DNA of 64,000 nucleotides, taken from the NCBI GenBank assembly GCA_034509425.1, contig JAVTVJ010001218.1, forward strand, positions 310,001 to 374,000. Direction: 5' to 3'. Positions within the stretch are counted from its first letter, which is position 1; every line of letters begins with the position of its first letter. The stretch comes from Eopsaltria australis (taxonomy: Eukaryota > Chordata > Aves > Passeriformes > Petroicidae). The notes below the pieces were generated by a model. The model saw nothing but the letters and a program-made list of their open reading frames with translations. It did not search any database and was not told the DNA's origin. The position numbers were made by a program, and so were the translations under genes. Positions 35,091-44,360 of this stretch are shown here, piece after piece.

Positions 35091-36228
35091 CCCCAGCACG
35101 AGCAGTGGAAGGAGGGGTGCAAAGGGCGTTTTTGTTTTGCCAAGGGCAATCCCATGGAATTTTTGCGCTGAAATATCTTGGAGACGGCACCTTTGGAGTC
35201 ATCTCCTTTGCCCTCTCTCGGTCGCTGCTTTGGAATTCCTGGGTGATGCTGTGGTTTTGTACAGACACAGAAAGTCTCTGGCCTTCCCAGGTTGCTCCGT
35301 GGTGATTTTGGGGGCTGATTGTGGCCACACCGCGGCTCTGAGCAAAGCAAAGACACCGGGAGTGGTGCAGGAGGAAAGGGATGCCTGGAAAGGGGTGGGA
35401 ATGTGAAAATGCCAATGGTCACTGTGAGAAGTTGGGCTGGGGGATGGAACACAAAGCCGCTGGGCTGGGTGTGGTGGTAACGAGATGGTTCAGACCCCTA
35501 AGTGCTCTCAAGGGTGTTTGAACGCTGCCTTTGCCTCCGTGGCTCCCAGGGATGTGTGATGTCCGTACGGTAGGGGTTGGAGGATATTCCAATCCCACAC
35601 AGAAACCTCTGTACCCCATGGATGGGGCTGCAGATCTTCATCAGCCAATTCCTTATCCTGTTCCATGGGACCCTCTTTGATGACACCCTTGGCTTTCTGC
35701 TGATTTCTGGTGTTCCCAGCACCTTCAGGGACGTCCCCACCTTTACTGTCATGTTGTGATGGAAGAGAGAAGGAGGGGATGTGTGGGAAATCACAGTGGG
35801 GTAAGGAGACAGAGGAGTCCTGCAATTTTATTTGAATGAATGGAGAGAGGCCACCAGGGCACAAACCCATGGGATTTTCTCTCTCAAGGTTTTGGAGGGT
35901 GAAGAATCCTTTTATTCCAAACTCCCAGCCGCACGTTGCCCTTTTCCTTTCCCCATCTGCTGAGATACCAGGAAGGTACAGCCTTCCCAAACTGCCTACC
36001 CCATATCCCCACTTGAACCTCTCATTTTACCCCAGGTTCAGAAATTCAGGCTTGTTCAGACCCAGTTATCTGTTTCAGGAGCTGAACTGTCCGGGCTCTG
36101 TAAAAATCCTTCATTGGTAGAGATATCAAGACCCATTTCAAAGCTGTTAACACCCAAAATTTCTCCCATGGAATTGTTTGTAAAGACACCAGTACACATC
36201 TTCCCTATCAGGACCCTCCTTCCCTTTT
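35091..36228. other. No gene recognised
   Basis: Mixed DNA leading up to the second LTR. The minus-strand open frame at 35508-35990 (160 codons) has no known domain. I considered retroviral internal sequence next to the LTR but saw no motif to support it. Confidence 0.35.
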
Positions 36229-36683
36229 TGTGGTGATCCCTTAGGATTTTAGCTTTTATATTTTTAAATGTATTTGTAGTCCTGCAGTTCTTTAGTTCTT
36301 AGAACTCTAAACTCCATATCCAGTGGCAGCTGCTGCTCTCCCATTTGGGGCAGACACAACAATTCCTCTCCAGGCCTGGCAATCAAGGACACCTGACTGT
36401 CCCAGGCCCTGAGAGATGGAAACAAAAGTGAGCTGGGGGGGAGCAAACTTGGGGTAAATGACTTCATTAGCTGAAGCTGTAATTGGCAGATGAACCCCCA
36501 ATGTGCAAATGGACCAAACTTATAAAAGTGTGAAACCTGTGACCCGTTGTCCATTTTTGGGTGTAGCCCCTGGGGGCTTTGTCTGCCCTAAACGTACCTG
36601 AAGGCTCTTCAACAAATAAAACTACTTTTTATTCCTTTAGTTTTGTCTGACCTCTGTTTTTAGGTGGCCCCAAAAATGCACCA
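36229..36683 (+). mobile_element. Solo LTR of an endogenous retrovirus, copy 2
   Basis: Related to the LTR at 28031-28478, in the same orientation. It keeps a TATAAAA box at 36521-36527 and an AATAAA signal at 36615-36620, about 90 bp apart, the expected spacing across a short R region. It probably begins TGTGGTGATCCC or TGATCCC and ends near a CA at 36680 or 36683; no target-site duplication could be confirmed. It differs from copy 1 at roughly a quarter of positions by eye, with several small insertions and deletions. No internal retroviral genes are attached. Confidence 0.8.
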
Positions 36684-37974
36684 ATGGGAGTTTTATGGGT
36701 TCCTGCCCGTTTTTGCACTGGGTGCAGATTGTCCAGCAGTGGCTGTGGGAATATTTGGGAATGTGTCCAGGGGAGCCGGGTTATCCCCATTTCAAAGACA
36801 GGAAAGCTGAGAAAGGCAGAGATTAAAAGAGTGCAAAGCTTGTGTTTCTTGATGCTTGGCTGCATCCCGAGCCCTGTTTTCCGACGAGAACAGGCTGCTC
36901 TGAGCACTCAGTAAATCAGCGCCCTGTAAATGCTCTCAGAGAAGCACTTAAAAATCACTCGGTGTTTTAAAGATCGTGTCCAGTGCTCGTGTCTGAACCG
37001 CCTCGAAACGGCTGCTGTGCCCAACATCCCCCACAGCCACCTGGTGTGGGAGCCTGGTCCCTCCGCAGGAGATCCCGACGCTCTTCCCAAAGGAGAACCG
37101 AACAATTAACCGCAGTTTGCAAACGGGGAAACCGAGGCACGCTGTGGGTTAGCCCTGAATGCCCTCGTTTCCCTCCGGGTTGGGCAGTGGTTGGAGATGC
37201 AGCTCCAGGGGAGGGCTGGCTCCGGTAATTCCAGGTGGTGGCTGAGTCATGACTCGGCTTGGCAAGGCTGGAATGTGCCAGTGCTGTGGCTAATGCTGAG
37301 GAGAGACTCGTATTTTCTGGCTGGATGAATGAGTATTTCCTGACTGGATAAGTATTTTCTGGCTGGATGAGTATTTTCTGGCTGATTTGGGGGTCTTTGG
37401 GAAAAAAAAACCACGTTTTGCTCCACTTTCTCCAGAGCATCCCTCCCGTCCTGGGAGGATGGAGCGGTGCGGGCTCCCCAGATGAGCAATCCCGCTCGTG
37501 CATATCAATCCCATTTTTATTTCATTCCCTGCCCCTTCCTTCCCCATCTCCACGCTCAGGAAGACGCTCCCACCTCCTTGGCAGGGAGCGAGGAGGCTGC
37601 AGGTTTGCAGGGTGCGACACAGGTACAGTATTTCACAGCTGGTTGCTTTGTAATGGGATTCTTTTATTGGAAGTTGTTTCCTGGGATCTGGCTCTGATTA
37701 GCAGATGCAAATCCTGCCCTGCATGCTGATGGATCCGCTCTGCCCCCGGAGCCACTCGGACTCGAGGGAGGGTCATGGCAACACGAATCGAGCAGTGCAG
37801 CTCCCACCTGGACACCTCGGGCTGTGCTGTGCGCGACCCTCGGCTGATCCAGCCCATCAATCCCGGGAAACTCCCGTTTGCAGAGAGCAGGATGCAGCCG
37901 CGGGCGCTGAGGAGCACGATGAGGGGCTGGCAGGTTGAATTAGTGCTGCGAGAGCAGATGCACATTTAAACAAA
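36684..37974. other. No gene recognised
   Basis: Mixed-composition DNA, mildly CpG-enriched at 36990-37200 and 37740-37930. It includes the small tandem repeat at 37310-37386, listed separately. No exon could be supported. Confidence 0.35.
37310..37386. repeat. Imperfect tandem repeat, about 20-bp units, four copies
   Basis: Four successive copies of a 'gtattttctggctggatga'-type unit, with lengths varying from about 19 to 23 bp and one copy reading 'gtatttcctgactggataa'. This is a small decayed minisatellite without visible function. Confidence 0.85.
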
Positions 37975-38280
37975 CCATCCGCTCTCGAGAAGAAAACAAT
38001 GACTTAGTACTTCCTAATTACCATCCTAAAGTCAAGCAATTACTCCTTATTCACACGTGATTACCAAGAATAGCTTAAAATGAATAAACATTTGAAAAAA
38101 AAAAAAGCAGCCTCTTACTAAATTTTCATTAGCCACCACAGTGAGTAAGATATTTACACTCGGCACAGCCCCCATAAACACAGACAAGACATTACTCAGT
38201 AAATGAGTGAATTAGTATTGTGCTAATTGCTAGAAATTGTTATCAGGTTACTACAATTACTACGAATTCCCGGCAGGATC
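37975..38280. promoter_or_regulatory. Candidate conserved non-coding element, ATTA-dense
   Basis: Repeat-free AT-rich stretch with an unusual density of homeodomain cores: CTAATTACC, GCAATTACT, GTGATTACC, CATTAGCC, GAATTAGT, GCTAATTGC, ACAATTACT. It also has TGACTTAG-type and TTATCA elements. An A run at 38096-38106 interrupts it. Such clustering is typical of ancient developmental enhancers, but conservation could not be tested here. Confidence 0.35.
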
Positions 38281-38385
38281 AACCCTTTTTGTTATTTTTT
38301 GAAAAATAAAGGAGAAATCATAGTGATGTGGTTGATGCAGTTATAAATAAGTGGGGGGGGCAAAGGGCTGTTCCTCAGTGGAATG

Positions 38386-38539
38386 AGAGGAGAGGAGAGG
38401 AGAGGAGAGGAGAGGAGAGGAGAGGAGAGGAGAGGAGAGGAGAGGAGAGGAGAGGAGAGGAGAGGAGAGGAGAGGAGAGGAGAGGAGAGGAGAGGAGAGG
38501 AGAGGAGAGGAGAGGAGAGGAGAGGAGAGGAGAGGAGAG
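38386..38539. repeat. (AGAGG)n microsatellite, 30 perfect units
   Basis: Thirty uninterrupted AGAGG units (38386-38535) plus AGAG give about 154 bases with every purine on the plus strand. The tract is preceded by a short G run (38352-38360). Perfect polypurine tracts of this length can form triplex (H-DNA) structures. The EERRG and LSSPL open frames across it are artefacts of the repeat. Confidence 0.98.
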
Positions 38540-40637
38540 ATGGTGATGGTTTAATCCCACATGGCAGCTCATACTTTATTTCTGAGACCGTGGATCTGGG
38601 GTGTGTCTGGGACAGGGCTGTGGGTGTTTTGGGTGGGAATTGGCAGGGGTGGAAATGATGGAAGTGGAAAACTGCACGAAAGCACAAGAACATGATTTCA
38701 GCCTTGTGCATCTCACTCTTCATCAGCCACAGCTTCCCAAACACCCACAGGGACACCAGACCATGCGCCCGTGGGTGTCACTCCAGGAATCCCATCCCAG
38801 GATCCTGCCCACTCCGAATTTCCTCCCTCACCATTTCTTCACTGCCTGTATTGCCTGGGGCTCCAGGACCTGAACTGAGTTGTCCCCTCCATTCTCTGCC
38901 TGTCCCTCTGTTCTCTGCCCATCGCAATCTGCAAGGTGGGTTCCACAGCAAAGGGATGCAGCAGGGGTAAAAAATATTGGGATACAGGGAAAAATTACAA
39001 AAGACACACGATGGAGATTTTTTTTTTTTTGTGAATCAGAGGTGCCAAAGAAGGATTTAGACAGGATTTTGGACTTGGGCAGTGCTGGAGCTTGTAGACT
39101 TTTCCAAGAGGCCTGGTTTAGTTCACCTCCTGCACCTCTGGGGTTTGGGGAGGTGGAGCCAGGCTGGGGATGGTGTTGTGCAGACAACCTGGTCTGTGCA
39201 CCTAAAACCTGTCTGCTCTCCTCCCTAGATCAGTTGGTCTAATAAAAGATTTTATCTGTCCCTATAAAGCGTCTCCTCTGACAGCCTCAGCCCCAGCACA
39301 GCTGCGGCTTTCCCAGAGCAGACACGCCGGGTACTGCACTTTGGGCAACACTTCTGCAGAATTGGGTGCTATAAATCCTCCTCGTTTCCCCTCGTGTGAA
39401 GCAGGGGATAATGAGCAGGACGTGTGAAGTCTTGATCAGCTGCTGCTGGTGCAGCACACCAGTGTTTTCAGATGAAAAGCACTGAGGGGAAAAAAAGTGG
39501 TTATTAGAGCAGAAGCGCATTAGAAATAAAATCTGACTTTCCATTCCACCCCTGGAGCTCAACATCGCTGCCAGCCATGGTATTTCCATCAGGGCTCTGC
39601 TTGTTATTCTGTGTTTAGGTTTTGGATACCCCACCCAGGAGCAGCTCAGATCCTGGGGTGCTCACCCAGGGGTGGGCAGAGATGGGGATCGCTCTCACAA
39701 TTACATTAATTGGGGTCTTGAGGATGTCTCACCCCATGTAGGTCTGAGTGGGGTCTGTGGGCAGGTGTCAGGTCTTTGGACAAGTCTCCCCATCACTCAG
39801 GAAAATACTTTTGCATTGGGTTGGAGCCACCCTGCAGGTCTTAATAGATTTATATTAATAAATATAATAGATAAAACAATATTACAGAGACTGGGGAGAG
39901 AACACAGACCCATATTTTCAGCCTCTCGGGCTCACGTGCACAGACAGAGTGAGGGAGAGAATTTTCAGACATCTGCAGATGTGTTGGGTCAGGTGCTGCA
40001 GCTCAATAAGGACCCTCCTGCCCCCTCAAAGCATGGACACGGGGCTGGAAATGCCTTCGGGAATCAGGTCTGAGCAGCCAAAGTTGTCGGTCTGCTCTTG
40101 AAAATAATGAGGGAGATTTAAAAGCAAAAGGAAAGGCAGAAAAAGGCAGTGATTTGGGTTCTGCCCTCTGTGAGCTTCACACGCTTGTCCTTGGGACTGC
40201 ACGATGGAGAAAATGAGTGTCCTCATGGAAAGGGATCCACACCCCCTCCTCCTTGTGCTCCCCCCTCCCTGCCCTCAGCCTTCACCTTGCTGTACAAACA
40301 GAGGCCAGTCCTGCTCCCTCAGCCCTGCAAACCTGCAGGATCCACTGGCAAATGGAAATAAGTGGTGTAGTCTCGACCCTAAGGCACCCTAAATGAGCGG
40401 GAAGGATGCTGAGCTCGGAAACAGCTAGGAGATGGGAAGGGAAAATGAAGGAGTTGCAGGTGAGGAAAGGGATTTGAGGAGTTTCCCGGGGTACCAAGGC
40501 TTAAATTCCTGGTGCTCCATGGCTAAATCCTCCACCCTGCCCGACTGTGCTGACCCTGCCCTGTTGGGAGAGCAGCTGGTGGCTCTGCAGGGAAAATCCT
40601 GGCTGGGCTGTGGATCCTGTCCCCACAGACACCCCTT
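38540..40637. other. Unassigned interval
   Basis: No gene or transposon was recognised. There is a T run at about 39020-39031 and an AT-rich patch at 39840-39890. The remainder is mixed single-copy DNA. Confidence 0.4.
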
Positions 40638-40775
40638 CATCCATCCGTCCATCCATCCATCCATCCATCCATCCATCCATCCATCCATCCACCCACCCAC
40701 CCACCCATCCATCCATCCATCCATCCATCCATCCATCCATCCATCCATCCATCCATCCATCCACCCATCCATCCG
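40638..40775. repeat. (ATCC)n tetranucleotide tract with a central ACCC block
   Basis: About 34 tetranucleotide units. Most are CATC/ATCC, with four consecutive CACC/ACCC units near 40690-40706 and single variants at both ends (CGTCC, CACCC). The internal variant block means the tract is not a simple recent slippage product. The IHPSIHPS and GWMDGWMD frames are artefacts. Confidence 0.97.
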
Positions 40776-41304
40776 TGCTGTCCACTTGACCCTCGCAGGG
40801 GTCACGGCCGGGTCCCGGGGCTGAGGCAGCGCCGGGGAGCAGAGGAGGCTGGAGGGGCGAAGGGGCAGGATCTCTCCCCGGTTCCTAAGCATGAGTCAGC
40901 AGGATCCTCGCGTTCAAAGCCGGCTGCTCTCGAGAAGGCATTTGCATTTCAGAAAGCTCCTGCTCTGCTCCCCCACTGACAGTGTTTAGCTTTTGTTTAA
41001 AGCCGGGCTCCTCCGCAGAGCTGCGAAAGCGGCCGAGTGCGGGAGACAAGAGGCAGGAGCCGCTGGGTTTGATCATTTCCTCCTTTGTCTCTGACAACCC
41101 CTCCCTTGCCAAGAGGAGCCTCTTGCAAAATCCAAAATCCTCTTCCAAAAAATAAAGATGAAGGCTGAGGGGGCTGAGGCCGGGATGTGCTCACAGTAAC
41201 ACCTCAAATCCGTGGGGATTCGTCCATTGGGGTGGGGCACCTCCATGAGTTCGGGCTGGGAATAAACATTTGGAAACCCCTAACAGCTCGAGTACCCCAG
41301 GTCT
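40776..41304. other. CpG-containing single-copy DNA
   Basis: Moderate CpG content at 40795-41060 ('gtcacggccgggtcccgggg', 'gcgaaagcggccgagtgcggg'). No exon or repeat was recognised. Confidence 0.35.
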
Positions 41305-41795
41305 GGGCCCACCAACACAGGAAGGATGTGGAGCTGCTGGAGCAAATCCGAAGAGGCCATGGAGATGCTCCAGGGCTGGAGCCCCTCTGCTCTGGAGCCA
41401 GGCTGGGAGAGCTGGGGGTGCTCACCTGGAGAAGAGGCTCCAGGGAGAGCTCAGAGCCCCTTCCAGGGTCTAAAGGGGCTCCAGGAGAGCTGGAGAGGGA
41501 CTGGGGATGAGGGATGGAGGGACAGGACACAGGGAATGGCTTCCCAGTGCCAGAGGGCAGGGATGGATGGGATATTGGGAAAGAATTGCCCCCGGGAGAG
41601 TGGGCAGGCCCTGGCACAGGGTGCCCAGAGAAGCTGTGGCTGCCCCTGGATCCCTGGCAGTGTCCAAGGCCAGGCTGGACAGGGCTTGGAGCATCCTGGG
41701 ATAGTGGGAGGTGTCCCTGGCCATGGCAGGGGTGGAATGGGATGAGCTTTAAGGTCCCTTCCAATCCAAATCCTTCTGGGATTCGGTGACTTAGA
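41305..41795 (+). mobile_element. CR1 LINE 3' portion with duplicated downstream flank
   Basis: Sense CR1 of about 490 bp: 'acaggaaggatgtggagctgctggagcaaat', 'gagatgctccagggctggagcccctctgctctgg', 'tcacctggagaagag', 'gagagctggagagggactgggga', 'ccaaggccaggctggacagggcttggagcatcctgggatagtgggaggtgtccc', and terminus 'aaggtcccttccaatccaaatccttctgggattcggtga'. It shares with the minus-strand copy at 50170-50563 the variants 'gcatcctggg/aggatgctcc' and 'cactgccagggatcc' (as reverse complement), where the other copies have 'ggttgctcc' and 'cacttcc'. It also shares about 200 bp of sequence beyond its 3' end with that copy. Confidence 0.94.
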
Positions 41796-42012
41796 AATAC
41801 AAATGCAGATTTGCAAATGAGCCTTTTACCCCAAACTCCTGGGCAGCAAAGCCTCCCCAGCAGCTCCAGGCAGATGCAATGGGTCACACGTTCCCTCCTC
41901 TTCCATTTTTGCTCATAAATTCCAACCACTGGAAGCAAAATCCCAGCAAATGTGGGGAATCTCTTCAGCCACTCAGCACCTGGGTGGGGAGAAAAACCAG
42001 CAAGCTCAAAAG
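41796..42012 (+). repeat. Non-CR1 sequence shared with 49960-50169 in inverted orientation
   Basis: The reverse complement of this stretch closely matches the DNA next to the 3' end of the CR1 at 50170. Shared blocks include 'cccaggtgctg(a/g)gtggctgaa', 'agattccccacatttgctgggattttgcttccagtgg', 'gaacgtgtgacccattgcatctgcctggagctgctggggaggctttgctgcccagga', and 'ggtaaaaggctcatttgcaaatctgcat'. Identity is about nine in ten by eye. It is not part of the usual CR1 consensus as I know it. It is either a 3' transduced segment, part of an unlisted composite repeat, or one arm of an inverted duplication. Confidence 0.85.
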
Positions 42013-43769
42013 AAAAGTCCAGATTAGTTTGTATTTCCTTATTCATTCCCTTTATTGGTTCTGATTTTTCTTCTTTATTTGAAGGTAAAGGAGGAACGTG
42101 TGGAGTTATTTCAGTGTTTTGAAGCGATTCTATTTACTGGGAGCTGAGAGGATTGATTTACACGACGTGGGGAATGCAGAGAGGGCGAAGGAGATCCCGG
42201 AGCAGAGCAGCAGTGTTTGATTTCTGGGCTGCTTTGCTGTGAATTCTAATGCCAGGAGCAACTTCAGTCTGCAGCCAGCTGAAAATGAAGGGCTGGGAAT
42301 TGTTTTGCTGAAACTGGGATAAGGAGTGAGGAAAAAAAGAGCAGCTCGCTGTCCTCGCTGTCCAATGTCTTGGTGAAAAATAATCAAGTTTTAGTTGCTT
42401 ATGGAATTCCTTCAAGGTGGTGGGGGGGATTTTTTCTGTTATATCTTTATTTTTTATGCCATTTCTTTTAGAAGCAATGGAGTAGATGAAGCAAACATCA
42501 GAGAACCAAGTTTTTGTTTACAAGGAATAATGAATCAAAGGAAAACCCAAACATTCAATTCATAAATTGTTCATTTAATGTGGTGGAAAGTTGCAAACAA
42601 GCCAAAACTGCCATTTTTTTGGGTTAGTTCACTTAACAGAACACATAGAAGGAATTTTTGGGAACAACATACACTTGAGGAGCTTCTTTTGGGGTCTCCT
42701 GATCTCAAACTTCCCTCCCTGAGCTCTCAGGCTTTTTCTCCCGGTATATAAATGAAATTCCCCACATCAGCACCTCTCCAAGGGGAAACCTCACCCCAAC
42801 CCTTCACACAGTCTTTGGACTACTCTGATTTGGAAACTCCTTCCAGCCTGAACTCTTGTCCTCCTGAAAACCTGACCTGGTGTTCTGTGACCTTTAGAAC
42901 GACAAAGGAAAAGGCCAAACCTGCTATCAAGAGCAAGGCAAAGACACACCAGGAACCCATGGCTTTGCCACTCCTCTTACAGTGCCATTATTTCCTGCAG
43001 AGGCTGATTTAGATCCCCAAGACCTCAAAACTCCCCAGATTTTCCCCAAGTTCTACATCAATCATTACACAGCTGCAATATTCCAAATGAAAACCTCAGT
43101 CTTCATTCTCCATGCCTTTATTCACCTATTTTTCATTCTCCCATGGAAAAAAGCACAGTTTCCTCTTGGAGGGGGTGGATTCAAGGGATATGACAGGGAC
43201 ATCACTCATGCCATGGTGTCCCCTCTGTGATCCAAGGACATCAGGACAGGATTGTCCGAGCAGGAGTCACAGGAGGTTTTGGGAGAACACACACCGAGCT
43301 GGCAATGCTGGAGCAAATGAACAATTTGCAAACCCTTGGGAGGCTGGAATTTTTTGGCTCAAAGGCACAAAACTCTGGAGTTTCAGTGCTGGGTGATTCA
43401 TGAGCAGCTCCACAGAACCAGAATCAGCTGGGCCACATTCTCTGGTTGGGAATGGAACTGCAGGAGTTGGAGCAGTAAATAAGGGAAAATAAATTGATGG
43501 CAGCCCTGGGCATTTTCTGCTGGCTGAGGTAAAGGGGCAAGAAGGAAATAAACACACAAGTGTTGCAGTGGGGATGTCACACAGCCCCTGGCATGGCCAC
43601 AGCCCTGCCAAGGGGACCTGGGAGTTCTGGGGGGCAGAGCAGAGCATGCAGAGGCAGAGGGTTCCAGCCCAGAGCTGCAGAGCATCCCAGGGCTCAAAAG
43701 GGATTTGGGAGCCACATCTGGGCAGGTGGGCTTGGTTTGAGGGATCATCCAGAAGATGACATTAGGATC
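42013..43769. other. Unassigned interval
   Basis: No gene or transposon was recognised. AT-rich stretches at 42430-42660 look single-copy. Open frames show no protein-like features. Confidence 0.4.
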
Positions 43770-44360
43770 ACAAAATCCTGGAATGGTCTGGGTGGAAGGG
43801 ATCTTAAAGCTCATCCAGTCCTACCCCTGCCATGGCCAGGGACACCTCCCACTGTCCCAGGGTGCTCCAAGTCCCATCCAGTTTGGCCTTGGACACTCCC
43901 AGGGATCCAGGAGCAGCCACAGCTTCTCTGGGCACCCTGTGCCAGGGCCTGCCCACCCTCACGCTGAGAATTCCTTCCCAATATCCCATCCATCCCTGTC
44001 CTCTGGCACTGGGAAGCCATTCCCTGTGTCCTGTTCCTCCATCCCTCATCCCCAGTCCCTCTCCAGCTCTCCTGGAGCCCCTTTAGACCCTGGAAGGGGC
44101 TCTGAGCTCTCCCTGGAGCCTCTTCCTCTCCAGGTGAGCACCCCCAGCTCTCCCAGCCTGGTTCCAGAGCAGAGGGGCTCTAGCTCTGGAGCATCTCCAT
44201 GGCCTTTTTGGACCCTCTCCACTAGCTCCACATCCTCCTGATGTTGTGGGCTCTGGACTTGGATTCTGTTCTGCAGGTGGGGTCTCACCTGAGCAGGGCA
44301 GAGGCGCAGGGTTCCCCCTCCCCACACTGAGGGATGATCCCAGCACGGGTTTGTCTCTCT
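43770..44360 (-). mobile_element. CR1 LINE 3' portion, about 590 bp
   Basis: Reverse-complement CR1 starting with 'aaaatcctggaatggtctgg', 'gtggaagggatcttaaagctcatccag', 'ctgccatggccagggacacctcccactgtcccag', continuing through 'ctctccagctctcctggagcccctt', 'ctctccaggtgagcacccccagctctcccagcctgg' and 'gcaggtggggtctcacctgagcagggcagaggcgcaggg'. With the copy at 971-1625 it is the longest CR1 here. Frames are broken throughout. Confidence 0.94.

Noticed and set aside
34661..35452. 263-codon minus-strand open frame
   Set aside because: It runs through the CpG-rich patch, where stop codons are rare by chance; no recognisable protein features.
28031..36683. A complete provirus bounded by the two LTRs
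   Set aside because: The LTRs are very different from each other, no primer-binding site or gag, pol or env text lies between them, and the interior has CR1 copies and a CpG-rich patch typical of ordinary host DNA.
41204..42046. 280-codon minus-strand open frame, one of the longest in the window
   Set aside because: It is antisense to a CR1 3' end and its shared flank. Similar text in the copy near 50.1 kb reflects DNA duplication, not a gene family.
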